Below are positions 23,700 to 32,473 of a stretch of 64,000 bases of DNA, piece by piece. Under the pieces are notes generated by a model. The model was given only the letters and a program-made list of their open reading frames with translations. It was not told the DNA's origin and did not search any database. Positions within the stretch are counted from its first letter, which is position 1. The number at the start of each line of letters is the position of its first letter. Source of the DNA: Shouchella clausii (lineage in GTDB: Bacteria > Bacillota > Bacilli > Bacillales > Bacillaceae_D); NCBI RefSeq assembly GCF_001598215.1, contig NZ_BCXJ01000007.1:124001-188000 (forward strand), in the 5' to 3' direction. The translations under genes were made by a program, and so were the position numbers.

Positions 23700-24467
23700 A
23701 TGCCTACCACAAAAAAGCCATTAAAAGTCCGCCAAATTGAGCGGATGAAAGAGAAAGAGTATTCGAAAACCTATCTACAACGAAAACAGGAGCGCCAAGA
23801 AGAACCGAACAATTACCCGCTTACTCGGCTCATCCTCATTAAAGATTTCTTCCGCACGCCGGATTTATACAAAGCCATCGGTTTCTTTTTCAGCATCCAA
23901 ATCATCATTGCCGTCATAGCCGCTGGGGTAAATCATCCAAAGTATGCTGGCGCTTTGAACTTGCTCGCTATTATTCTCGGCATTGTCATAGTCACTCTGT
24001 CTATTCGGACCATCAATAGGCGGCAACGATTGGATCCCACAAGGAGAAAATTCAAACTCTCGCGAGTCTTGTTTATCACAACGGTTATGCTCATTGCCCT
24101 GTTTCTAGTGACATATTTTTATAGCCTGATTGGGATTACAATGTCAGCACAACCCAACCAAATGTCGCTTAATCTTTTGTTCACCATCTATCCGGTAGCA
24201 ATGGTTTTTACCGTGCTTTTCGTCTCCCCAATTATAGAGGAGCTGGTATTCCGTGAACTGCTGCCATTTGCAACTGGTCCGAGTTATTTGAGCTTCGTCA
24301 TTGCGAGTTTAATTTTCATTGCGTTGCACGCACCATACGGCATTATGGGCTGGACAAGCTATGGTATTCTAGCTGCTGGATTCTTATACGCTCGTTTAAA
24401 AGACAATAACGTGTACACCGCTATTGCTGTTCATATGATCTGGAATGCTTTAGCACTTATCGTATAA
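23700..24467 (+). CDS. CPBP-family intramembrane protease, 255 aa
   Basis: CPBP (CAAX protease/bacteriocin-processing) proteins are multi-helix membrane proteases, in Gram-positives often linked to bacteriocin self-immunity. Motifs: E180-E181 and R185 in 'SPIIEELVFREL', a second histidine in 'FIALHAP' (H210), and H245 with N249 in 'HMIWNALAL'. At least six hydrophobic segments span residues 57-255, after a basic cytoplasmic N-terminus of 50 residues. The ATG at 23700 has AAAGGAAACGGGG upstream; the longer frame has no ribosome site. No bacteriocin gene is visible beside it. Confidence 0.88.
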   Translation: MPTTKKPLKVRQIERMKEKEYSKTYLQRKQERQEEPNNYPLTRLILIKDFFRTPDLYKAIGFFFSIQIIIAVIAAGVNHPKYAGALNLLAIILGIVIVTLSIRTINRRQRLDPTRRKFKLSRVLFITTVMLIALFLVTYFYSLIGITMSAQPNQMSLNLLFTIYPVAMVFTVLFVSPIIEELVFRELLPFATGPSYLSFVIASLIFIALHAPYGIMGWTSYGILAAGFLYARLKDNNVYTAIAVHMIWNALALIV

Positions 24468-24534
24468 GCAGATATATACGAGTAGAAAGGAATAAGAAAA
24501 CAAAAATTTTATTTGTATACAGGAGGAAATAAAT

Positions 24535-24825
24535 TTGAAACTGAAAAAGGGTTTTACCAATAGAGGCTTTAGCTACATTGAGTTTAAAGACATGTATGGC
24601 TCTGAGTGCAGTATTCAAAAATCTTCATTAGCCACAGAAGATGCCATATGGTTTGGTGTAAATAGTGCAGACCCTGAGATTATGGTTGAAGATAAAGGGT
24701 GGTTGCCTTATGAAATCCCAGACAGTGTATTACTAACTACAAGAATGCACTTGACACAAGAACAGGTCAAAGAATTGTTACCTATACTTCAAACGTTTGC
24801 AGAAACAGGAAAATTACCTGATTGA
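24535..24825 (+). CDS. Phage-type hypothetical protein, 96 aa (TTG start)
   Basis: TTG start with a strong AGGAGG. The pattern 'F-K-D-M-Y-G-S-E-C-S-I-Q-K-S-S' and the C-terminal 'R-M-H-L-T-Q-E-Q-V-K-E-L-L-P-I-L-Q-T-F-A-E-T-G' is common in small phage proteins of unknown function. It marks the start of a region of phage-like small genes. Confidence 0.65.
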   Translation: MKLKKGFTNRGFSYIEFKDMYGSECSIQKSSLATEDAIWFGVNSADPEIMVEDKGWLPYEIPDSVLLTTRMHLTQEQVKELLPILQTFAETGKLPD

Positions 24826-24828
24826 GCT

Positions 24829-25042
24829 ATGTCGATATTCGAAGATTTAATGAAACAAATTAAGCATTGTGCAAATAAAGGGAGGGAGGAGGTATAACAT
24901 GTTTAAAAAATATTCAGAGAAAAGACAAAGGGAGTGAGTAAAAAGAATGGAGGGTGAGGCATCAAGTCTATCAGATAAGGTGTTAAAAATTTGGTTTCAA
25001 CATGCAGAGTTAGACAATGAAACTAAGAAAGTTTCGCAATAA
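24829..25042 (+). CDS. Cluster of very short ORFs (22, 12 and 31 codons)
   Basis: Three back-to-back ORFs: 24829-24897, 24899-24937 (with a very strong GGGAGGAGG) and 24947-25042 (with GGGAG). Each has a ribosome site and follows the previous stop closely, so translation may run through them. No family; may be real micro-proteins or decayed genes. Confidence 0.3.
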
Positions 25043-25049
25043 AACAAAA

Positions 25050-25193
25050 ATGCGCAGTACAGAGTGGGTGTTTAAAATGGAAAAACAACGTATTGAATGT
25101 GGCGAGACGTTAATCAGCCCCAACAGGAAATATGATTTTTTATGTGATTTGTGCTGGTTCGATTGGGGATTAAAACAGGACGAAACCGAATAA
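25050..25193 (+). CDS. Small cysteine-containing protein, 47 aa
   Basis: ATG at 25050; three cysteines including C-D-L-C near residue 32 and W-F-D-W just after. Ribosome site weak. A minimal metal-binding fold is possible, not proven. Confidence 0.35.
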   Translation: MRSTEWVFKMEKQRIECGETLISPNRKYDFLCDLCWFDWGLKQDETE

Positions 25194-25251
25194 ATAACCC
25201 ATTTAAAGGGACAATTGGGAGCGAATTGAAGACATTGAGGGAGGAATGCAG

Positions 25252-25473
25252 ATGAAATCTCCATTCATTGCTGATAAGAAAACCTATCTGAAGGAAGATA
25301 AAAAACATACAAGAACAGTATTCCATCCTGCAGTATACTTCATAGAGGATAAAGCATATTGCTATTTTCCTGATAAATATACTCCGTCGGGTCTGATTGA
25401 ATACAACAATGAAAAAGACGCTTTAAGGCATGCTGAACGCTTGCACAAACAGTATGCACTCAAAATAGAGTAA
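25252..25473 (+). CDS. Hypothetical protein, 73 aa
   Basis: GGGAGG is spaced 7 bases from the ATG at 25252, better than the ATG at 25246. Soluble, Tyr- and Lys-rich. Both ends of this gene and its 3' flank are repeated at 27513-27608 as a deleted copy, showing that the gene was once duplicated. Confidence 0.55.
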   Translation: MKSPFIADKKTYLKEDKKHTRTVFHPAVYFIEDKAYCYFPDKYTPSGLIEYNNEKDALRHAERLHKQYALKIE

Positions 25474-25552
25474 CATTTTATGATTGATATGTGCAGCACG
25501 CCGTTAATTAAATGACATAGAGATAAAACCATCCAGCAGAGGGGGAGAAGGA

Positions 25553-25876
25553 ATGACTGTGAAAGAGAAGACTTTTAACAAAGAGAGAGACATAGTAACT
25601 TTAGGTATTAATATGGTGTTAGGAATCGGATTAGTGTTTTTAAATCCTCTTTTGTTGATGTTCCATTGGAACTGGTTTGTAGTCCCGATCTTGGGATTAG
25701 TGGAATTAACCTATGTTACCGCATTTGGACTAATGATAGTTGTGTGGTTTTTAACGAAGTTTCCACGCCAAAAGATAAGGGATGAACCAATTGAAAATTT
25801 GAAATTAATTATTTCTCGTTACGTTGTATTGACTCTCCTGTTGATAATGGCACTAATTATTCGCGGAATGATGTAG
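25553..25876 (+). CDS. Membrane protein with three helices, 107 aa
   Basis: Hydrophobic segments at about residues 15-33, 38-65 and 88-106. AGAGGGGGAG precedes the ATG. Not recognised. Followed 13 bp later by another small membrane gene. Confidence 0.6.
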   Translation: MTVKEKTFNKERDIVTLGINMVLGIGLVFLNPLLLMFHWNWFVVPILGLVELTYVTAFGLMIVVWFLTKFPRQKIRDEPIENLKLIISRYVVLTLLLIMALIIRGMM

Positions 25877-25889
25877 AGGGGGAACAGAA

Positions 25890-26048
25890 ATGAAGACTTT
25901 TATGTTTTATATCAAAGAGGGTTCAAGGATAGCAGCTGCAATTTTCGCGATTTTATACGTGCTGAATGTTGTGGAATTTGAGTATGCTGCCCTATTGTTG
26001 CTTTTAGCTATTCTTAATAACCTAGGGGCAAAGGAGACGGCGGAGTGA
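25890..26048 (+). CDS. Small membrane protein, 52 aa
   Basis: AGAGGGGG before the ATG; two hydrophobic segments at about 13-27 and 31-44, short charged tail. Likely translated with the preceding membrane gene. Unknown function. Confidence 0.5.
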   Translation: MKTFMFYIKEGSRIAAAIFAILYVLNVVEFEYAALLLLLAILNNLGAKETAE

Positions 26049-26081
26049 GCGGGATTAGAATTTTATTGGTCGGAGAAGGTG

Positions 26082-26276
26082 TTGAGCGTATACATTATGA
26101 GAATAATTAACTGCAAAAATTGTAGATGGCTGCGCTATTACGATGGTTATTTTTGTGGAAATGGGGATGCGAAAACGGATGAAGCAGCATTTATAGATGA
26201 CATTGAAAAAGAGAATTGTTCTAAATTTAAGCAAAGAGACGGTAAGTTCTGGACAAGCGATGATGGATGGTTTTAA
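26082..26276 (+). CDS. Small cysteine-rich phage-like protein, 64 aa
   Basis: Start uncertain among GTG 26079, TTG 26082 and ATG 26097; TTG is best spaced from GGAG. Cysteines at C-K-N-C, then Y-F-C-G-N-G, then N-C-S-K, a four-cysteine layout suited to one zinc. Similar small 'C-x-x-C-R-W' proteins occur in phages. Confidence 0.5.
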   Translation: MSVYIMRIINCKNCRWLRYYDGYFCGNGDAKTDEAAFIDDIEKENCSKFKQRDGKFWTSDDGWF

Positions 26277-26281
26277 TTATC

Positions 26282-26413
26282 ATGAGAATGATTAGTGAAC
26301 AAAGTGATAGTTGGTTAGATTATAAACAAAATATTAGCAGGATTCTCAAAAAAGGAGACGGTCAAAATTGGATAATCCAAAATTGCAATTTAATGATGAT
26401 CAGAAAGCTGTGA
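26282..26413 (+). CDS. Possible short overlapping ORF, 43 aa
   Basis: Overlaps the next gene by 46 bases in another frame. No good ribosome site; might couple translation of the following TTG-started gene. Low support. Confidence 0.15.
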   Translation: MRMISEQSDSWLDYKQNISRILKKGDGQNWIIQNCNLMMIRKL

Positions 26414-27153
26414 TTAAACGAGAAATTAAACAGGCATATAATGCTATGGCTACTCTTCTTGATTGGGTAAAAAATGATTCTTTGCGTGAAGATATGAAAG
26501 AAACATTACCTAAGTTAGTAGATAGTTACATGGAGACTGTAAAAGAAACAATCGGTTTCAACGGGGAAGAAAGCGAACGTGAAAAAGAAATGACCGAGTC
26601 AATTGGTCAATATTATCAGCAACAGATAGCGAATTTGGAACAGGCATTAGAAAGGCAACAATCGATTAGCAGCATATCTGCGAATATAGAGCTCGCCTTC
26701 AAGAAAATAGATAAATGGTGGAATATTGAAGGATTCAATTTCATTCGTGATAAACAGATAACGGCTGGAGGAATTGCAAAGTTAGAGTTTGGTTTTATGC
26801 TGAATTCTATTTCATCAAGTTATTCGGCAACACCAATCTCTGATAAAAAACAACTAAAAACAAAAGTTCAATACCTTGAGGAAAAAGGATTCAAATTTAC
26901 ACCTAAGAAACGGGGGTACGGATTAGATCTGATTGATAATGACCACAATCGCAAATTGCTTGAAGAGATAATCAAAAAAGCTTTTCCAAGTGCAAAGATA
27001 TGGTCATATAAGAATCATTTAAGACAAACCAATAAAGAAAAAGACGATCACTACATCCTTAGAGGGGTAGAAGTTTCAATATCAGATTTAAGTGATATTG
27101 AAAACCTTTCAATTGAGGAGAAGCAATTCTTATTTGATGGCGATACGGTTTAA
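26368..27153 (+). CDS. Hypothetical helical protein, 261 aa (TTG start)
   Basis: TTG at 26368 with AAAAAAGGAG. Residues 1-110 are helical and charged, probably a coiled coil; residues 115-250 look globular, with an internal G-Y-G-L-D-L-I-D-N-D-H-N-R segment. No recognised family. AT-rich composition compared with the left half of the window. Confidence 0.55.
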   Translation: MDNPKLQFNDDQKAVIKREIKQAYNAMATLLDWVKNDSLREDMKETLPKLVDSYMETVKETIGFNGEESEREKEMTESIGQYYQQQIANLEQALERQQSISSISANIELAFKKIDKWWNIEGFNFIRDKQITAGGIAKLEFGFMLNSISSSYSATPISDKKQLKTKVQYLEEKGFKFTPKKRGYGLDLIDNDHNRKLLEEIIKKAFPSAKIWSYKNHLRQTNKEKDDHYILRGVEVSISDLSDIENLSIEEKQFLFDGDTV

Positions 27154-27220
27154 TAAATTTTGAAACTTAATGACAACCGAGTTAAACATTGAGTGAATTA
27201 TAAAAAATGGAGGTATTAAG

Positions 27221-27448
27221 ATGAACAACAAACCAACTGAACTTGAAGAACTACCGATTGCAAAAAACTTAGAAGAGCTGAATGATCAAAAGAAACAAGA
27301 GTTTGATGATTTAGCAGAAGAATACAGCACGGTGCTTCAAAAAATCAATCTATTCATAGAAGTAAATGAGTTGGATTACAATGAAGCTTGGGATAGAGCA
27401 AATCAACGGTACGATTCTGATATGACATACGCGCCCAATGAGAGATAA
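27221..27448 (+). CDS. Small acidic helical protein, 75 aa
   Basis: ATGGAGG before the ATG. Nearly all helix-forming, net negative. Unknown function. Confidence 0.5.
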   Translation: MNNKPTELEELPIAKNLEELNDQKKQEFDDLAEEYSTVLQKINLFIEVNELDYNEAWDRANQRYDSDMTYAPNER

Positions 27449-27512
27449 TCAAACAAAGCAAAAGTTATGTCTCCTTATTAAAACACAAAAGTAATTAAAG
27501 CACTAAAGGAAT

Positions 27513-27608
27513 CCATTGCTGATAAGAAAAGACGCTTTAAGGAATGCTGAACGCTTGCACAAACAGTGTGCACTCAAAAAAGAGTAACATTTTATGATTG
27601 ATATTGTG
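27513..27608 (+). pseudogene. Remnant of a second copy of the 25252 gene
   Basis: The stretch joins the first bases of the 25252 gene (ATTGCTGATAAGAAAA) directly to its end (GACGCTTTAAGG...GAGTAACATTTTATGATTGATAT), with a few substitutions. About 130 bp are missing at a shared GAAAA, which fits a microhomology deletion. No ribosome site remains. Confidence 0.8.
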
Positions 27609-27651
27609 CCGCATGTCATCAATAACCAATATCATTATAGGAGTGATTCAC

Positions 27652-27837
27652 ATGGGTAATTGGGGTATTTCTCCGCATGCGGAGCCAAAAGAAAAATTAA
27701 AAGCCGACATGTCTGACTATCTTCATGGATTAAACGCAACAGGTCAAATTAGCTTTGACATCTATAACGAGATTCATGGATTTTCTATGAGGTTGTTAGA
27801 TGATATGTACAAACTAGGCGCAAACAAAACCAAATAA
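27652..27837 (+). CDS. Hypothetical protein, 61 aa
   Basis: TAGGAGTG precedes the ATG at 27652; the longer frame from 27598 overlaps the pseudogene. Begins M-G-N-W-G-I-S-P-H-A. Unknown. Confidence 0.5.
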   Translation: MGNWGISPHAEPKEKLKADMSDYLHGLNATGQISFDIYNEIHGFSMRLLDDMYKLGANKTK

Positions 27838-27855
27838 GCATGATGCTTACCATAT

Positions 27856-27959
27856 GCTATTACCGCTCGTAATAGCGTTATATACAAAACAAAAGAAACC
27901 TCATGCGTGTTAAACTAAAAACCCGGTGCGGTATAAGTGATCAACTCTATACCGTACCG
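27856..27959 (+). other. Two hairpins in an intergenic region
   Basis: GCTATTAC-CGCTC-GTAATAGC at 27856-27876 and a 12-bp stem CGGTGCGGTATA / TATACCGTACCG at 27924-27959. No T run follows either. They could be protein-binding sites or leader structures for the 28031 gene. Confidence 0.5.
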
Positions 27960-28030
27960 ACACAGCTACTACATAACTTTCAAACACGAATCCAAATTTA
28001 AAACAGACAGCCCACCAAAGGAGCACAATC

Positions 28031-28708
28031 ATGACTCACAGAAAAACATTAGATAAAAACAACGGTTTGCGGACCATTAAGCATAAAACTGTATCCTCCC
28101 CAGAATTCACGGAGGACATAGACCCTATCAACCTGCTTGAAACCCTTGACGGACACATCGAGACCTTAAACAACAACCCAGACCAAAAAGCCGTACAATA
28201 TGTTCGATCATGGCTCCAATCCATGGAAATCCTCACGATGGATTACGCAGATAAAAACTGGTGGATAAACGAACCGCTCGTTCTGCATAAATACCTGATG
28301 AAACGGTCGATGACCAAACGCGTTGGTCATTTGATCAAAACAAAAGGTGAATGGAAGAGCGGTCGTGTCCGCAAAAGCGACCTCGAAGCAAGGTTCCACG
28401 TCCGACTTCCAATAAACGCAACCATTTACCCAAAGGACTCGAAGGCGAAAATAGAAATAAAACACGGAATAGTTGACCCGCTGCTTCTAGCAGTAGTAGC
28501 GATTCATCGCTCCGTCGAAGGGATGTTAGAAGCAGGCACCTCATCAAGTGGTGTTTTCCGCAAGCCAACCGCAGTCATACAAATGAACAAACTCAAAATG
28601 TGGCTGGAAAGTAACGAAATCGACGGCTTATGGGAAATACAGGATAAACTCCGTATTATGAACCTGGAGGATATCGCAAACACCACCGTCTTGACGACAA
28701 ACCCATAA
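28031..28708 (+). CDS. Hypothetical protein, 225 aa
   Basis: AAAGGAG before the ATG. Soluble, mixed alpha/beta. Residues 90-125 are basic (K-R-S-M-T-K-R, K-S-G-R-V-R-K-S-D-L-E-A-R). No family seen. Stands alone between a hairpin-rich leader and a shared terminator. Confidence 0.6.
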   Translation: MTHRKTLDKNNGLRTIKHKTVSSPEFTEDIDPINLLETLDGHIETLNNNPDQKAVQYVRSWLQSMEILTMDYADKNWWINEPLVLHKYLMKRSMTKRVGHLIKTKGEWKSGRVRKSDLEARFHVRLPINATIYPKDSKAKIEIKHGIVDPLLLAVVAIHRSVEGMLEAGTSSSGVFRKPTAVIQMNKLKMWLESNEIDGLWEIQDKLRIMNLEDIANTTVLTTNP

Positions 28709-28711
28709 AAA

Positions 28712-28755
28712 CAAAAAACCTTACAGGACATCTAATCCTCCGTAAGGTTTTTGTT
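28712..28755. terminator. Bidirectional terminator
   Basis: AAAAACCTTAC / GTAAGGTTTTT (11 bp) with an inner AGGA/TCCT pairing, between convergent genes. Confidence 0.85.
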
Positions 28756-28781
28756 TGTAACGCGACGCATCTTCACTGAGC

Positions 28782-29513
28782 CTACCCAACTACTCCCATG
28801 TTCGACCAAACAACAAATCCAGCACATAGGACGTGAATGCCAATTGAAGCGAAGAAGACAACCGTTTCTCCCAAACCACCCGTTTCGTAAGCAAAAGGGA
28901 ATCTCCATCGCTTTCGCGCTATCTTAGGGATAGGATAAAACCATCGAATTCCCTGCTGGCTAAACGAATCTTCTGTTATGTGGACCACATATCCCAGAGC
29001 AAGCGCTAACAAATAAATCGACTCGAAATACCACGCGAGCCCTAAAATCAATAGCACTACCCAGATTGTATGTGTGATTGTTCGGTGCGGAATTGCTCGA
29101 CTTATCGGTGTGATATACTTCCCAATAGTGGAGTTTTCTGAATCGATATCCGGCAAAACCGTTCCCAGCGTAAATGCCAGCAGGACAAGCGCTAGCTTGA
29201 AGGGATGAGTTGAATCAAAACCAAACATCAACGTAGCCATACAAAGCGCAACAATACCAAAATGCCCGGCCAACATAAATCCCCGTCCCACACGGAGCAG
29301 ACCCAAGATGAAAAGAGAAATCACAGTTACGATTAAACTGTACTCTGCTAGTGAGAGCGGAACCCCAAACTGAAAACCAAATAGTTCCAATGTCGCATCC
29401 GGGCTGTGAAGCATGATCTGAACGTCTCCGCTCCGATTCTCGTAAGCCGTATATGCGAGCAGACCAACGTGCATAACGGCAAGAGAGCTTATAACATGCG
29501 TCTTTCCAAGCAA
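28782..29513 (-). CDS. YdjM/DUF457-type membrane metal-dependent hydrolase, 243 aa
   Basis: Family marks: an N-terminal H in 'MLGKTHVISS', L-P-D-I-D-S near residue 121, H-R-T-I-T-H-T near 142, and 'GYVVHITEDSFSQQGIRWFYP' near 175. Five to six hydrophobic segments alternate with these histidines. YdjM-like proteins are membrane hydrolases, one being LexA-regulated in enterobacteria, with unknown substrate. An inverted repeat (29556-29580) lies in its promoter region. Confidence 0.88.
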   Translation of the reverse strand: MLGKTHVISSLAVMHVGLLAYTAYENRSGDVQIMLHSPDATLELFGFQFGVPLSLAEYSLIVTVISLFILGLLRVGRGFMLAGHFGIVALCMATLMFGFDSTHPFKLALVLLAFTLGTVLPDIDSENSTIGKYITPISRAIPHRTITHTIWVVLLILGLAWYFESIYLLALALGYVVHITEDSFSQQGIRWFYPIPKIARKRWRFPFAYETGGLGETVVFFASIGIHVLCAGFVVWSNMGVVG

Positions 29514-29555
29514 GAGACTTCCCCCTTCCTTCGTTTATTTATACATTAATATATT

Positions 29556-29580
29556 AAGTATTACGTAATATGTAATACTT
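29556..29580. promoter_or_regulatory. 25-bp inverted repeat, possible operator
   Basis: AAGTATTAC-GTAATAT-GTAATACTT: 9-bp perfect arms, AT-rich, between a coiled-coil gene and the start of the DUF457 gene. It could bind a regulator of the latter. Confidence 0.45.
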
Positions 29581-29596
29581 TATTTTTAAAAAAAGA

Positions 29597-29944
29597 TCAT
29601 TCAGCATTTCGTACTCGATGGTAAGCATCGTCGCGTATCGCCTCCCTCAAACCATCAGTATCTTCTGTAACAATGGTTTGGTGAATGGCGACAAGCTCAG
29701 ATAAGAGCATATTCGTCACACGGCTCTCTACAACGAACGCATCGAGTCGATCATGAATACGCTCTAACGTGTGAGTCTGAGCGACGGACGCATGCGATGA
29801 CTTACGGATCGCTGTTGACTGCTCTTTGAGAAGCTGTTGCATATGAGCAATCTGCTTTTGCAACCCCTTAAACAATAGCGAACTTTCCCCCGCCTTAGAC
29901 GGGGGAGGAGCCATACGTCTCTTTGTTTCAGAAACATGATTCAT
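29597..29944 (-). CDS. Coiled-coil protein, 115 aa
   Basis: Residues 25-105 form a long amphipathic helix; the N-terminus is Pro-rich and basic. AGAAAGGAAGG before the ATG on the minus strand. Function unknown. Confidence 0.6.
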   Translation of the reverse strand: MNHVSETKRRMAPPPSKAGESSLLFKGLQKQIAHMQQLLKEQSTAIRKSSHASVAQTHTLERIHDRLDAFVVESRVTNMLLSELVAIHQTIVTEDTDGLREAIRDDAYHRVRNAE

Positions 29945-30002
29945 AGAACAACCTTCCTTTCTCTAAAAATGAAAACATTATAATTAAAATGAAAACTCCT
30001 AA

Positions 30003-30455
30003 TTAAAATAAGTCCATGTTTTCTGTTCGCAACATCGCCAGGTATTCATCCGGGTCCTCGTTAATCTCCAGGACATTCTGCCCATCAAAATAAGGCAGGA
30101 TAGGTATACCTAAATACACCATTCCACTTACTAAACACACATTTTGGTATCGTGGGGATCCATCTACAAACAACGGATGGCGCGAACGGAATCGAAATGT
30201 CTTCTTCTTCGCGCAATCGCTGTGTATGCGCTCTACAATTTTGAATCCCGCCGGGAGTCTACTCCGACCGAAAGATGTGCTAATGAACTTAATTAGATTA
30301 ATCAACGAAGTATCAATCATATTGGATTCAGGATAGAATTCTTCTTCGAACACCGGCAGTGCATTCACCCCGTCCCCACCTTGCAAGAAATCCATCAGCG
30401 GTTTTTCCAGCACCTCATACATTGAAAAAGACCGCACTTTGTTATCGTCACACAT
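30003..30455 (-). CDS. Hypothetical protein, 150 aa
   Basis: ATG at 30455 preceded by GAGGAG is preferred over 30503. Soluble, aromatic and acidic, not recognised. Its upstream region contains a copy of the recurring AACGCTGT palindrome (30564-30587), so it may belong to the same regulon as the transfer genes. Confidence 0.55.
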   Translation of the reverse strand: MCDDNKVRSFSMYEVLEKPLMDFLQGGDGVNALPVFEEEFYPESNMIDTSLINLIKFISTSFGRSRLPAGFKIVERIHSDCAKKKTFRFRSRHPLFVDGSPRYQNVCLVSGMVYLGIPILPYFDGQNVLEINEDPDEYLAMLRTENMDLF

Positions 30456-30563
30456 TTGCTCCTCACACCTTTCCACTTTTCTATGGGCCGTCTGTGATTG
30501 CATCCCTGGTCTAGTTATAAAGACCCATTCTTTTTTTACTGCGTATTTATTAATATAACAGCG

Positions 30564-30587
30564 AAAACGCTGTGCACACAGTCGTTT
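30564..30587. promoter_or_regulatory. Recurring palindrome, copy A
   Basis: AAAACGCTGTGCACACAGTCGTTT: AACGCTGTG...CACAG-T-CGTT, one base longer in the right arm than the consensus. An additional ACAGCG half-site directly precedes it. Confidence 0.65.
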
Positions 30588-31003
30588 GGTTCTGTAATGA
30601 TAGTTTACAACTATTTCAAGTAAAAAGCAAGTACTGGTTATAAAGCAATGATATGCTAAAAAGCTGTGCAGTCAACGCTATTATGTGAAATTATGCTCTT
30701 ACCGATTATATCGGCACCATGAAAGAAATGTTGAACTTTTTTATGTAAAACACTGTGCCAACAGATGAATATGCTAAAAAAATGAAATAAATTTCATGCG
30801 TAAATAGTAACAGGAGTAATAACCTATTATTATGCCAGAAATCCACAAGGCGAAATCGATGAAATTTGTAGGCTCATAGTCCCAGGATGCGAACTTATGT
30901 TCCTATATTAATTCAAAAATAGAACAATGTCCATACCGAAAAAGAGAAGAGGGTAGAGGAGCAGTAACAAACAGTGGTTTTATACAGAACTTCTTAGACC
31001 CCT

Positions 31004-31034
31004 GTGATTCCGCTGAAATAACGAGCGGAATCAC
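31004..31034 (+). other. Leader hairpin before the MoxR gene
   Basis: GTGATTCCGCT / AGCGGAATCAC, 11 bp, 9-base loop, no T run; 60 bp before the start codon. Confidence 0.5.
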
Positions 31035-31094
31035 CAATAAATCAAGAGAAGGAAAAAATTAAAAAGAAAAAGACGCGAAAGAGAGGAATCCATT

Positions 31095-32420
31095 ATGAAA
31101 TCAACTTTAACATTCGAACAAGTCAAACCACTTATTGAGGCAGACCTACGAGCAGGGCAAACCCTACGATCAGGGCAAACACCAGCTCTTATAGGTGAGC
31201 CGGGTATCGGTAAATCCAGTCTCATTGAAGATTTATCCCGCACGTTCAAAACGAAAGTTTTCACACTTCCTGTTAACCAGTTAGCCGATCGCGCTGACCT
31301 TACTGGTGTACGCATGACGCAATCAGAAAACGGTAAATGGCGCCAAGAGGCCTTCCCGCATTCAACAATCATGGATGCAATCGAATATGCGAGCGACCAT
31401 CCGGATGAAAATCCGATTCTATTTCTTGATGAGTTCAACCGCGCGCCTTCAGACATTACGTCCTCTATTCTGTCTTTTACGACCCTGCGTCGGGTCGGGA
31501 CTATTAATTTCCCGGACAACCTGCGACTGGTCGTTGCAGGAAATGACAAGGGGAATGTTACCGGCTTAGATCAGGCGAGTATTTCCCGTTTCGCCGTGTA
31601 TCATGTGCGCCCAGATCTCGACACGTTCTTGAGTATTCAATCGCTAAACCCATTTGTCACAGATGTTCTAACAAAACACCCGGAAGACCTGATGGCAATG
31701 GAAGTAGCTGAAACAAACCAAGATGGTGGTAGCGACGATGATGATGACGATACAGAAAAAGACGTCATGTCGGAATTCGAATTCATCGAGGGGGACAACT
31801 TCGCACAGATTACTTGCCCACGGACGATCAGCTATGCGAGCGAATGGTTAAACAATCTAGGCATAGACAAATCCGGTAGCGACAAAGAGAAAGATGTGCT
31901 CGGACAACTATTTACCGACATGACAGACGAGTCGAACGTCCTCCTTGCTGGTATCCAGGCACACGTCGGAAATACCACGTTTGCGCTACACTTGTTTGAC
32001 GAAATCAATACACACTTCAACTCCATGCTGAGTGCGACGCATGTATCTAATCAACCAGTCCTCAAAGATCTACGTCCAAAACAGGACATCATCAACACGC
32101 TAAGCCGCGCGCAAGACGTGCAAAGTGTGGAACAGCTGATTGATACGATGAGCGAAAAAGATCGCCTGGACACACTGGTATGGTTGACAGAAACGGCCAG
32201 TACAAAAGAGATCAACAACAATCAAGCCGTGACTGCGTTCATGTCTAATGCGCCCCACCATATCGCGCAATTAGACAACAAAGCCATCCAAAACCTAATG
32301 AAAGTATTGCCTGATTCAACAAAAGTAGCCGAGAACGCTGTAAAAGCAATGTTAAACAGTACCGCTCCGGTTATGAATCAATGGCGAGGCATGATCCAAT
32401 CAGTGATGGAGCAAGATTAA
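31095..32420 (+). CDS. MoxR-type AAA+ ATPase, 441 aa
   Basis: MoxR ATPases act as chaperones, normally with a VWA-domain partner. Walker A is G-E-P-G-I-G-K-S (34-41), Walker B L-F-L-D-E-F-N-R-A-P (108-117) is the family form, and sensor 1 is around V-A-G-N-D (about 151-155). An Asp-rich insertion (D-D-D-D-D-D) near residue 217 and a helical C-terminal lid follow. The VWA partner (34804-36597) is in the same direction, with five small genes in between. Confidence 0.88.
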   Translation: MKSTLTFEQVKPLIEADLRAGQTLRSGQTPALIGEPGIGKSSLIEDLSRTFKTKVFTLPVNQLADRADLTGVRMTQSENGKWRQEAFPHSTIMDAIEYASDHPDENPILFLDEFNRAPSDITSSILSFTTLRRVGTINFPDNLRLVVAGNDKGNVTGLDQASISRFAVYHVRPDLDTFLSIQSLNPFVTDVLTKHPEDLMAMEVAETNQDGGSDDDDDDTEKDVMSEFEFIEGDNFAQITCPRTISYASEWLNNLGIDKSGSDKEKDVLGQLFTDMTDESNVLLAGIQAHVGNTTFALHLFDEINTHFNSMLSATHVSNQPVLKDLRPKQDIINTLSRAQDVQSVEQLIDTMSEKDRLDTLVWLTETASTKEINNNQAVTAFMSNAPHHIAQLDNKAIQNLMKVLPDSTKVAENAVKAMLNSTAPVMNQWRGMIQSVMEQD

Positions 32421-32451
32421 TAGTTGGGGGGGTTAACCCCCTCGACTATTA
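32418..32451 (+). other. Hairpin after the MoxR gene
   Basis: TAATAGT / ACTATTA outer stem and GGGGG / CCCCC inner stem around TTAA. No T run, so it may be an mRNA-stabilising or processing element rather than a terminator. Confidence 0.6.
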
Positions 32452-32473
32452 AGTCAGAAAGGGGGCCGTATTG

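Larger units (their letters stand above)
30504..31094. other. 590-bp AT-rich intergenic region
   Basis: No supported gene. It holds the palindrome at 30564-30587, two partial relatives (AGCTGTGCAG near 30661 and CACTGTGCCAACAG near 30752) and an 11-bp hairpin at 31004-31034 ahead of the MoxR gene. Confidence 0.6.
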
